Source of the DNA: Candidatus Aenigmatarchaeota archaeon
GTDB taxonomy: Archaea > Aenigmatarchaeota > Aenigmatarchaeia > QMZP01 > JAFGSV01
NCBI GenBank assembly: GCA_020343635.1
Contig: CP070804.1
Location: 278,041 to 283,672, forward strand
Direction: 5' to 3'
Length of the DNA: 5,632 nt
In this document: piece after piece, positions 1 through 5,475 of the stretch
Numbering within the stretch: the first letter of the stretch is position 1
How the letters are laid out: every line of letters starts with the position of its first letter
Notes under the pieces: generated by a model
The model's database searches: none
Seen by the model: the letters and a program-made list of their open reading frames with translations, nothing else
Told to the model about the DNA's origin: nothing
Program-made: the position numbers and the translations under genes

Positions 1-24
1 GCTTACGGTTTCCATGATTTTCAC
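1..24 (-). CDS. Possible first codons of a gene running off the left edge
   Basis: Reading leftwards on the minus strand there is an open frame with two possible starts. A GTG at 24-22 would give MKIMETVS, and an in-frame ATG at 15-13 would give METVS. The GTG is preceded by AAGGTG (36-31) at a 6-nt spacing. The ATG lies about 26 nt from the centre of a TATA-like TTTATAT (38-44, plus-strand spelling), the spacing expected for a leaderless archaeal transcript and nearly the same as at serS in this window. Both cannot be the main start. Only five to eight codons are visible, so no function can be proposed, and the frame may be fortuitous. Confidence 0.3.
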
Positions 25-78
25 GTTGGACACCTTGTTTATATGGGTATCTGTTCCCTTTTCGGGAACATGTCCAAC
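25..78. repeat. Nested inverted repeat with a 19-nt interruption
   Basis: Outer arms GTTGGACA (25-32) and TGTCCAAC (71-78) and inner arms TGTTCCC (52-58) and GGGAACA (64-70) are each perfectly complementary. On the right side the two arms are contiguous. On the left side they are separated by 19 nt (33-51) that contain the TATA-like box. This gives a 15-bp helix with a 5-nt loop and one large one-sided bulge. It lies between the 3' end of the tRNA and a possible leftward gene start. It could be a regulator site around a promoter, a terminator-like structure, or a structured leader. No long T-run follows either side. Confidence 0.55.
38..44 (-). promoter_or_regulatory. TATA-like box for a leftward gene
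   Basis: On the minus strand this reads ATATAAA. It lies in the 19-nt unpaired segment of the inverted repeat at 25-78, about 26 nt upstream of the ATG at 15-13. The assignment rests on spacing and base content alone. Confidence 0.3.
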
Positions 79-115
79 TTGCGACAAACGGGAAGTAGCC
101 CCGCCAGGATTCGAA

Positions 116-146
116 TTCCCAGTGAAAGACCTTACAGTCAACCACT
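116..146 (-). other. tRNA intron 2, T-stem/T-loop boundary, 31 nt
   Basis: The intron runs from A146 to A116 in the minus-strand transcript, between T-stem CCAGG and T-loop TTCGAAT (tRNA positions 53/54). Exon CCCA (152-149) pairs with intron TGGG (121-118) as a perfect 4-bp central helix. The bulges are GG^A (148-146) and AA^T (117-115). The intron helix starts with GTG (145-143) paired to CAC (124-122) and continues past an internal loop with GAC/GTC. Cutting after the second bulge base on each side restores the T-arm exactly. Unlike intron 1, the junction is not blurred by repeated bases at the two ends. Confidence 0.87.
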
Positions 147-177
147 CCTGGGTCTGCCGGTCCAGAGCCGACCATCC

Positions 178-207
178 TTAGTCTCCCTCTAGACAGTCTA
201 GAGAAAA
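178..207 (-). other. tRNA intron 1, D-loop, 30 nt
   Basis: The intron runs from T207 to A178 in the minus-strand transcript, between loop residues ending GGTCAA and the D-stem strand GGAT. It fits a BHB. Exon GGTC (213-210) pairs with intron GACT (183-180) as a 4-bp central helix. The 3-nt bulges are AA^T (209-207) and AA^G (179-177). A 10-bp intron helix (206-197 with 193-184, including two G-U pairs) is closed by loop CTG. Archaeal splicing endonuclease cuts after the second bulge base, which gives exactly the junctions needed for the mature tRNA. The outer exon helix is weak, so this is a relaxed BHB form. Confidence 0.85.
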
Positions 208-260
208 TTGACCACTAGACTACGGGGCTATCTGTGCTGAATGTTTTACTGAATTGTGTT

Positions 261-298
261 TAAATATTTATAAGCGTCGTTTCACAGTATTTTATTAA
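261..298. promoter_or_regulatory. Divergent AT-rich promoter region, tRNA-Gln and thrS
   Basis: TAAATATTTATAAG (261-274) contains TATA-like sequence on both strands. On the minus strand, TTATAAATA places a start near 243, about 14 nt before the tRNA 5' end. On the plus strand, TTTATAA (266-272) predicts a start near 295, while a second box TATTTTATTAA (288-298) predicts one near 318. Either would give thrS a short leader that includes its ribosome binding site. The split between boxes is inferred from spacing only. Confidence 0.55.
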
Positions 299-327
299 CC
301 GTGGTAAAGCAGTCAGTGTAAGGCTGC

Positions 328-335
328 GGGAGGTG
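328..335 (+). promoter_or_regulatory. Ribosome binding site of thrS
   Basis: GGGAGGTG ends 5 nt before the ATG at 341. It is the strongest Shine-Dalgarno match in the window and fixes the thrS start. The GGTG-N5-ATG spacing recurs at 2315 (FHA gene) and, on the minus strand, at 5484 (TadC gene). Confidence 0.85.
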
Positions 336-340
336 TTGAG

Positions 341-2242
341 ATGAAGATACTGCTGGTACATGCAGATTTTATAGAGTACGAGGCCAAGAAGAAGGCCATA
401 CAGACCGCCGAGGACCTGGAAAAGCCCGGACCCGTGAGGGTCAACGAGGCGCTAGTCGTTTTCTGCAGCGTTGAGAAAAGGGACGAGAAGGTCAAGGACA
501 AGATAATCAGCAACACTGTCAAAGAGATACTTGATGTTTACGGCCAGGTGAAGGCGAAGAATATCGTGATATACCCCTTCGTGCATCTGTCTCACGAACC
601 TTCCTCACCGGCGGCCGGTCTGTCGGTCGTGAAGGGGGTAGAGAAGAAGGTGCTGGAGAAGAAGGTGAAGGTGAAGCGTGCCCCGTTCGGGTGGTACAAG
701 GCGTTCGATATCAAGTGCAAGGGCCATCCGCTCGCAGAGCTTTCCAGGGACATCACAGCCGAAGGCGGGAAGGAACTTGGCGAGGAGGAAGTTCCTGAAG
801 CGCTGAAGAAGGAGAAGGAGCTGAAATCGGCATGGTTCGTTGTTGACACAAAATGTAAGTTCCACAAGATTTCGATGAAGGATGACAAGATAACAGGATT
901 CGATTTCAGGAAGCATCCGAAGCTGGAGAAGCTGACAAGGCACGAGATGGCCAAGAGCCGCGATGTGAAGGAGGAGCCGCCCCACATAAAGATCATGCGG
1001 AAGCTCGAGCTTGTGGACTACGAGGAGGGAAGCGATCCAGGTCACTTCAGGTACTTCCCGAAGGGGAAGATGGTCAAGGCGCTGCTCGAGGACTGGGTCA
1101 CCAAGAACATGCTCGAATACGGAGCCATGGAGGTCGAAACTCCGATAATGTACGACCTCGAGCACCCGGCGCTGAAGGACTACATAAACAGGTTCCCTGC
1201 AAGGCAATATTCTATAGATACTCCGAACAAGCGCGTTTTCCTGCGATTTGCGGCATGCTTCGGGCAGTTCCTCATGACGCATGATGCCAGCGTATCCTAC
1301 AGGAATTTGCCGTTGAGGCTTTACGAGATGACTCGTTACTCTTTCAGGGTAGAGCAGAGGGGAGAGCTGGCTGGCTTGAGGAGGCTGAGGGGTTTCACGA
1401 TGCCCGACTGCCATGCCGTGTGCAAAGACATTCCCCAGGCCAAGGAAGAGATGATGACGCGTTTCGACGTCGCCAGGAAGATCCAGAACGGCATAGGACT
1501 GAGAACCGATGACATAGAGCTGTCGATAAGGACCGTGAAGGATTTCAACAAGCACCATCCAGATCATGTCAAGGAAGTGGTGAAGAGATGGGGGAAGCCC
1601 GTCCTTGTCGAGATATGGGACCAGAGGTTCTTCTACTTCGTGTTCAAGCACGAGTGGAACTTCGTTGACGCCCTAGACAAGGCTGCATGCCTGACCACAG
1701 ACCAGATAGATGTGGAGAATGCGGCGAGATACAAGCTGAAGTACACAGATGTTGACAACACCAGGAAGGAGCCTGTCATACTTCACCTTTCGCCTAGCGG
1801 TTCCATAGAGAGGGTGATGTACGCCATCATGGAGAAGTACCACATGCAGCAGCAGGCTGGACGTAATCCCGTGTTCCCGCTCTGGCTGGCGCCTACCCAG
1901 GTGAGACTTTGCCCTGTATCTGAGAAGTTCATCAAGGACGTTGGGAAGATCGCAGAACAACTTGAGAAGCAGGGCATCAGGGTGGATGTCGACGACAGGA
2001 CCGAATCTGTAGGCAAGAAGATACACGACGCCGAGACCGAATGGATCAACATGATAGCCGTGATAGGCGACAAGGAGCTGAAGAGCAAGAAGATAGCTGT
2101 CAGGTTCAGGGAAACCGGAAAGGTAAAGGGCATGTCCTTAAAGCAGATAGCAGACCTCGTCAGGAAGGAAACTGAGGGATTCCCGTCCAGGCCGCTTCCT
2201 CTTCCGAAGCTGCTGACAAAGAGGCCCGTGTTCTACGGTTAA
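341..2242 (+). CDS. thrS: Threonyl-tRNA synthetase, archaeal type with editing domain
   Basis: This cytoplasmic class II synthetase joins threonine to tRNA-Thr using ATP; the 633 aa are full length for the archaeal form. Residues 1 to about 140 form the archaeal editing domain related to D-Tyr-tRNA deacylase (start MKILLVHADFIEYEAKKKA, later RAPFGWYKAF), which removes mischarged serine. The catalytic core spans roughly 215-505: motif 1 lies near 258-275, motif 2 has the arginine of SFRVEQRGE at R336, and motif 3 is GSIERV with R491. The three zinc ligands that bind the threonine amino group are visible as C306, H358 and H482, with spacing close to the bacterial enzyme. From about 511 (PLWLAPTQVRL) to the end is the anticodon-binding domain. 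The strong Shine-Dalgarno fixes the ATG. I see no missing motif. It diverges from tRNA-Gln and appears to be transcribed alone, because the next gene has its own TATA box. Confidence 0.97.
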   Translation: MKILLVHADFIEYEAKKKAIQTAEDLEKPGPVRVNEALVVFCSVEKRDEKVKDKIISNTVKEILDVYGQVKAKNIVIYPFVHLSHEPSSPAAGLSVVKGVEKKVLEKKVKVKRAPFGWYKAFDIKCKGHPLAELSRDITAEGGKELGEEEVPEALKKEKELKSAWFVVDTKCKFHKISMKDDKITGFDFRKHPKLEKLTRHEMAKSRDVKEEPPHIKIMRKLELVDYEEGSDPGHFRYFPKGKMVKALLEDWVTKNMLEYGAMEVETPIMYDLEHPALKDYINRFPARQYSIDTPNKRVFLRFAACFGQFLMTHDASVSYRNLPLRLYEMTRYSFRVEQRGELAGLRRLRGFTMPDCHAVCKDIPQAKEEMMTRFDVARKIQNGIGLRTDDIELSIRTVKDFNKHHPDHVKEVVKRWGKPVLVEIWDQRFFYFVFKHEWNFVDALDKAACLTTDQIDVENAARYKLKYTDVDNTRKEPVILHLSPSGSIERVMYAIMEKYHMQQQAGRNPVFPLWLAPTQVRLCPVSEKFIKDVGKIAEQLEKQGIRVDVDDRTESVGKKIHDAETEWINMIAVIGDKELKSKKIAVRFRETGKVKGMSLKQIADLVRKETEGFPSRPLPLPKLLTKRPVFYG

Positions 2243-2252
2243 TCACTTCTTC
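2242..2252. repeat. 11-bp direct repeat, left copy
   Basis: ATCACTTCTTC begins at the last base of the thrS stop codon. The identical 11 bp recur at 2950-2960, where they overlap the stop codons of the FHA gene and serS. The pair brackets the AT-rich FHA unit. A short match of this kind could be chance, because the minus-strand reading (Lys-Lys-stop) is a common protein end. Confidence 0.5.
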
Positions 2253-2276
2253 TTTCCGTCCCGGCTGCAAATAATC

Positions 2277-2285
2277 TTTATAAAT
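2277..2285 (+). promoter_or_regulatory. TATA box of the FHA gene
   Basis: TTTATAAAT sits 39 nt before the ATG at 2324. A start about 26 nt downstream of its centre, near 2307, gives a leader of roughly 17 nt that includes the ribosome binding site. It indicates that the FHA gene is transcribed independently of thrS. Confidence 0.65.
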
Positions 2286-2312
2286 CTTACTCTTATTTTA
2301 AGTAGCAATTAT

Positions 2313-2318
2313 AAGGTG
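2313..2318 (+). promoter_or_regulatory. Ribosome binding site of the FHA gene
   Basis: AAGGTG ends 5 nt before the ATG at 2324, the same GGTG-N5-ATG arrangement as thrS. It supports this start over any internal one. Confidence 0.7.
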
Positions 2319-2323
2319 CTGAC

Positions 2324-2950
2324 ATGTATATTTTAGCAGGAAAGAATTATTTGGACGGATTCAGTCTAAAGATTCCTATTGAAGACGAATACATGATCGG
2401 TAGAATTAATCCCTTATCGGAAACGAACTGTGGAAATACTTTAATCAAATTAGCTCGCTATGCATATGTGCCCCTCAGAAGGGCTCGGTCTGCAGAAGAA
2501 GTGAGAGACCTGCTTTTAGAAGTTGGCGAGAAGGCCAAGAGGGGAGAACTAGTCAGTGATCCTGATATAGAGAATTTTGCGGCAGAACGTAATATAAAAT
2601 ATTTTAACAAAGCAATAGGAGTAGCAGCCGATGCTGCCAGAAAGCTTGATGATGATTTTGAATTCACAGTATCTCCCATGTCTTTTGATCCATTTTTAAT
2701 GTATACCCCAGCTGGACCGCGGTTTCCATTTGCTGGCGAATTTATGTGTGTATCGGGACAACATGCCTATGTGAGACCTAAAAGTGATGGCGTTTACGTA
2801 GAGGATTTAAAAAGCACGAACGGAACTGCTGTGGATAGAGAAATGTTAGACCCTGAAGCAGAACCACATTTAGTACTTCCCGGACAGACGATTTCACTCG
2901 CTCCGAGAGCTCTAGGCATGGATAGTTTAGCGTTCTCTGTAGAGAAATGA
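2324..2950 (+). CDS. FHA-domain protein with an apparent large insert
   Basis: This 208-aa cytoplasmic protein has no signal peptide or membrane segment. The C-terminal part (about 135-208) looks like the later strands of a forkhead-associated domain: SGQH at 144-147, then a strand ending VEDL, then STNGT at 164-168. FHA domains bind phosphothreonine peptides and usually carry GR, SxxH and NG motifs. A likely GR is at G26-R27 (YMIGR). If it belongs to the same fold, about 100 residues (30-130, mostly helical-looking, rich in Ala, Glu and Lys) are inserted between strands that normally lie close together. The usual arginine of the SRxH motif is Gly here, so phosphopeptide binding may be weakened or changed. 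Composition is much more AT-rich than thrS and serS, with TTA leucine codons. No kinase is visible nearby, so the partner is unknown. The start is set by AAGGTG and the TATA box. Confidence 0.85.
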   Translation: MYILAGKNYLDGFSLKIPIEDEYMIGRINPLSETNCGNTLIKLARYAYVPLRRARSAEEVRDLLLEVGEKAKRGELVSDPDIENFAAERNIKYFNKAIGVAADAARKLDDDFEFTVSPMSFDPFLMYTPAGPRFPFAGEFMCVSGQHAYVRPKSDGVYVEDLKSTNGTAVDREMLDPEAEPHLVLPGQTISLAPRALGMDSLAFSVEK

Positions 2951-2960
2951 TCACTTCTTC
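2950..2960. repeat. 11-bp direct repeat, right copy
   Basis: ATCACTTCTTC overlaps the last base of the FHA stop and encodes, on the minus strand, the Lys-Lys-stop end of SerRS. It is identical to 2242-2252. The distance between copies is 708 bp, the length of the FHA gene plus its promoter. Confidence 0.5.
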
Positions 2961-4231
2961 CCGATATACTTACGACCGTTCATGTAGGGTACTAGGACAT
3001 CGGGTATCTTTATGTTCCCATCCTTCTGCTGATAGTTCTCGAGTATCGCTATCAGGGCGCGCTCGGTTGCCACAAGGGTGCTGTTGAGGGTGTGGGGGGT
3101 CTTTGTAGGATCGCTCGTGCGGTTCCTGAACCGTATCCCTGAGCGCCTGGCCTGGTAGTCCGTGCAGTTGGAGCACGACCCGAGTTCCCTGTACTTGCCC
3201 TGCCCCGGCAACCATCCCTCCAGGTCGTACTTCTTGGCAGCGACCGTTCCCAGGTCTCCGGTGCAGACGTTCATAATCCTGTACGGTATCTTCAGCGCCT
3301 TGAAGAACTCTTCCATGTTCTTTATCAGTTCCTCGTGCATCTCCCAGGATTCCTCGGGCCTGCAGAATATGAACTGCTCGACCTTCTCGAACTGGTGGAC
3401 CCGGAAAATGCCCTTGGTGTCCCTGCCGTGTGAGCCCGCCTCCTTCCTGAAGCATGGGGACATGGCTGCATACCTGATGGGCAGCCCGCCTTCTATGATC
3501 TCCCCCATGTGGAATGCCAGCATGGAATGCTCTGACGTGCCTATGAGGTGCAGGTCCTCGCCCTCGACCTTGTAGATGACATCCTCGAAATCCGAGAGAT
3601 CAACGGCTCCGCTGAGTGCCTGCCTCTTCAGCATGTAGGGGGGCTGCAAGAGTTTGTATCCCCGCTTCGCTATGAAGTCCAGTGCGAACTTTATGAGGGC
3701 GTAGTTGAGCAGCACCAGCTCGTTCTTCAGGTAGTAGAACCTTGCGCCTGCTACCTCGGCCGCCTTGTCGGTGTCGGCGAAGTCCAGAAGATTCGTTAGG
3801 TCTATGTGGTCCATAGGCCTGAACGTGAACTTGCGGGGGGTCCCCCACTTCCTTACGACCTTGTTGTCATCCTCATCTGCTCCCTCAGGCACGGACTTGT
3901 GCATGATGTTCGGCAAACGCATGAGGTACCAGTCTATCTTCTCCTTCAGCTTCTCCATCTTCTTCTCTGCATCCTCTATCTTTTTGGGTATGTCCTTTAT
4001 CTCCCTGAGAAGCTTCGCAGGGCTTTTCCGTTCTTTCTTCAGCCGTCCTATCTCGAGGCTGACCTCGTTTCTCTTCTTCCTGAGGTTCTGCAGGTCATAG
4101 AGAAGCTGCCCGTATTCACTGTACTTCTTTAACAGGTCGTCTATCCACTTGACCTTCTCCCTGTCCTTCCTTCTCCGCAGGTCTCTTTTTACAACCTCCG
4201 GGTTCTCTGCCACGAACTTTATGTTGAGCAT
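2951..4231 (-). CDS. serS: Seryl-tRNA synthetase
   Basis: This cytoplasmic class II synthetase charges tRNA-Ser (and tRNA-Sec where present) with serine. It is the common form, not the rare methanogen type, because it has the long N-terminal coiled coil (about 30-100, rich in Lys, Glu and Leu) that contacts the long variable arm of tRNA-Ser. Catalytic signatures, numbered from the start chosen here: TSE at 232-234 (serine site), motif 2 CFRKEAG with R262 followed by the GSHGRDTKGIFRVHQFEKVE segment, and motif 3 NSTLVATERA with R391. The length of 426 aa is normal. An upstream ATG at 4240 would add three residues. I prefer 4231 because MLNIKF matches the usual family start and the TATA box (4251-4259) places transcription start almost exactly there. 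Neither ATG has a ribosome binding site, so a leaderless mRNA is likely. The stop abuts the FHA stop with no gap. Confidence 0.96.
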   Translation of the reverse strand: MLNIKFVAENPEVVKRDLRRRKDREKVKWIDDLLKKYSEYGQLLYDLQNLRKKRNEVSLEIGRLKKERKSPAKLLREIKDIPKKIEDAEKKMEKLKEKIDWYLMRLPNIMHKSVPEGADEDDNKVVRKWGTPRKFTFRPMDHIDLTNLLDFADTDKAAEVAGARFYYLKNELVLLNYALIKFALDFIAKRGYKLLQPPYMLKRQALSGAVDLSDFEDVIYKVEGEDLHLIGTSEHSMLAFHMGEIIEGGLPIRYAAMSPCFRKEAGSHGRDTKGIFRVHQFEKVEQFIFCRPEESWEMHEELIKNMEEFFKALKIPYRIMNVCTGDLGTVAAKKYDLEGWLPGQGKYRELGSCSNCTDYQARRSGIRFRNRTSDPTKTPHTLNSTLVATERALIAILENYQQKDGNIKIPDVLVPYMNGRKYIGKK

Positions 4232-4250
4232 AAAAAGCATTTTGGATTTT

Positions 4251-4259
4251 GATATAAAA
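4251..4259 (-). promoter_or_regulatory. TATA box of serS, leaderless transcript
   Basis: On the minus strand this reads TTTTATATC. Its centre is about 25 nt upstream of the ATG at 4231, so transcription should begin at or next to that ATG. It lies in the short gap after the TadC stop codon (4266-4264), so serS need not depend on the operon upstream. Confidence 0.65.
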
Positions 4260-4263
4260 ATGA

Positions 4264-5475
4264 CTATCCCGGCAACATCGCCGAGAACATCAGGTTGATG
4301 GCGAAGTTTGCGGCAAAGAATACAAGAATGGCTATTACCGAAAGTATAGGTGCGTACTTAAGCCCGTCCTTCTCCCTTCCGCTATTTATCAGTCCCAGTA
4401 TCAGGCCGCCGAATATCGTGGTTATGAGTATCGCAGCTATGGAGAACTGGAACAGGAACTCCTCCGATATCTGTACTCCGCCCATCTGTATGAACGCCAC
4501 CTTGTCCGATATCTGGGCTGACCCGGCGATGTCGGGGCTCAGGCTTGATGTCGTGCTGGTGAGATAGCCTGAAAGTGCGTAAAGACCAGGGGCTCCCAGG
4601 CAGCCGGCGAAAGCTATGAAAATGGCGTACATCATTATGTTGGCCTTTATCTCTTTCCTTATGGCCTGCCTGCGCCTGATGTCGATGGCATTCTCCTCCA
4701 GAAGAGTAACTATCTGGCCCCCGCCCTTTATGCCCTCTATTATGAGCTTTATGGTCCTGATCAGGTCCTGTGATCTTATCCTTTCGGGAATTTCCTTCAT
4801 GCCCTCTTCAATGGAAGCTCCCGTCATTATCTCCTTTCCCGCCTTCCTTATGGCAACGGATAGGGGACCGAATTCCTTCCTGGCGGAGAGTATGAGGGCC
4901 CTGCTAGGTATGTAGCCCGCCCTTATGTTGGCAGAAAGCAGCAGCAGGGCGTCAGGCAGTATTTCATCAACGAACCTTCCCCGCCTGTCTACGGAAAGTA
5001 TGAGCATCGCGTTAAGCACACCGAAGATGATTAGGAAGACTCCCGGGACCAAGTAGACCGCATACGTCCTGAAGACCGCCCCAGAGGCTACGCTTATTAT
5101 CAGGCTCATTATGATCATGGTCAATATGGTCTTCCGGGGACCCCTCTCCGACCCCGAGAACCAGAGCTGCCTCTTCACCCATGACTCGTAGAACTTGGGC
5201 ACCAGATTGTTGCGCGGCACGAAAGCGGGCCGCTTAGGCTTCTTCTTCTCTTCATGTTTCTTCCTTTTTTTGTGTTCTTTGTGCTTCTTTTCTTTGTGTC
5301 TGAAAAGGTGGAAGCCCCTGCCTTTCTTCTTTCCCTTTTTCTTCTCGGGAATATACTCTTTCTTTGGCTCTATCGGCTTGACTTTCTCAGGTTTATGTGT
5401 ATCATTCACTGCAGCCTTTATTTTCTCGACTGTCTCTTTTTCCTCTTTTTTCCTTCTTTTTCCGAACAGCCTCAT
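4264..5475 (-). CDS. TadC/FlaJ-type (T2SF) membrane platform protein
   Basis: This 403-aa inner-membrane protein belongs to the GspF/TadC/FlaJ group, whose members form the membrane platform on which a secretion ATPase drives assembly of type IV pilus-like filaments. Residues 1 to about 80 are extremely basic (34 Lys/Arg, plus several His) and probably disordered. Hydrophobic segments lie near 117-135 and 141-161, followed by a cytoplasmic helical T2SF domain at about 168-275. This domain starts FVDEILPDALLLLSANIRAG and contains GIKGGGQIVTLLEENA, both typical of the archaeal family. Further membrane segments lie near 278-303, 342-364 and 376-398. GGTG 5 nt before the ATG and the ATGA overlap with the upstream frame support this start and an operon. 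Whether the filament is an adhesive pilus, an archaellum or another system cannot be told without the ATPase and pilin genes, which would lie beyond the right edge. The basic tail is unusual for the family. Confidence 0.9.
   Translation of the reverse strand: MRLFGKRRKKEEKETVEKIKAAVNDTHKPEKVKPIEPKKEYIPEKKKGKKKGRGFHLFRHKEKKHKEHKKRKKHEEKKKPKRPAFVPRNNLVPKFYESWVKRQLWFSGSERGPRKTILTMIIMSLIISVASGAVFRTYAVYLVPGVFLIIFGVLNAMLILSVDRRGRFVDEILPDALLLLSANIRAGYIPSRALILSARKEFGPLSVAIRKAGKEIMTGASIEEGMKEIPERIRSQDLIRTIKLIIEGIKGGGQIVTLLEENAIDIRRRQAIRKEIKANIMMYAIFIAFAGCLGAPGLYALSGYLTSTTSSLSPDIAGSAQISDKVAFIQMGGVQISEEFLFQFSIAAILITTIFGGLILGLINSGREKDGLKYAPILSVIAILVFFAANFAINLMFSAMLPG

Larger units (their letters stand above)
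96..229 (-). tRNA. tRNA-Gln(CTG) with two non-canonical introns
   Basis: After removing 178-207 and 116-146, the minus strand gives a standard 73-nt tRNA. Acceptor AGCCCCG (229-223) pairs with CGGGGCT (103-97), with discriminator A73 at 96. D-stem GTCT (220-217) pairs with GGAT (177-174) around loop AGTGGTCAA (216-208). Anticodon stem GTCGG/CCGGC encloses loop CTCTGGA (167-161), giving anticodon CTG (165-163), which reads CAG. The variable region is AGAC (155-152). T-stem CCAGG (151-147) pairs with CCTGG (108-104) around loop TTCGAAT (115-109). The G10-U25 pair and A1/A73 ends fit archaeal tRNA-Gln as I remember it. CCA is not encoded. In most archaea this tRNA is charged with Glu and then amidated by GatDE. 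Without the introns removed, neither the D-arm nor the T-arm can form properly, so the double-intron reading is much the best explanation. An AT-rich promoter lies about 35 nt upstream. Confidence 0.92.

Noticed and set aside
174..220. Alternative D-stem GTCT with AGAC (184-181)
   Set aside because: It pairs better locally but leaves eight extra bases before the anticodon stem. The GGAT partner matches the archaeal G10-U25 pattern and the BHB cut sites, so AGAC is treated as intron.
96..229. A degraded tRNA or pseudogene instead of an intron-containing one
   Set aside because: After both introns are removed every stem pairs, the loops have standard lengths and conserved bases are present. 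Decay would not preserve two BHB motifs at the exact junctions.
605..1651. Long minus-strand open frame (348 codons) inside thrS
   Set aside because: It is antisense to a fully conserved ThrRS, has no family resemblance, no promoter or ribosome binding site, and reflects GC-biased codon structure on the opposite strand.
2253..2270. Remnant C-terminus of a minus-strand gene (RDGKKK-stop) after thrS
   Set aside because: It is only a few codons, has no detectable upstream frame, and lysine-rich ends are common. I keep it only as a supporting remark in the insertion finding.
2970..3455. Minus-strand frame of 161 codons overlapping serS in another frame
   Set aside because: It reads as low-complexity Gly/Arg/Gln-rich sequence with no recognisable domain, while the overlapping frame is a complete SerRS. 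The plus-strand frames at 3162-4132 are antisense shadows of serS for the same reason.
4295..4915. Plus-strand hydrophobic frames opposite the TadC gene
   Set aside because: They are antisense reflections of membrane-helix codons. The TadC frame has the domain order, ribosome binding site and operon overlap.
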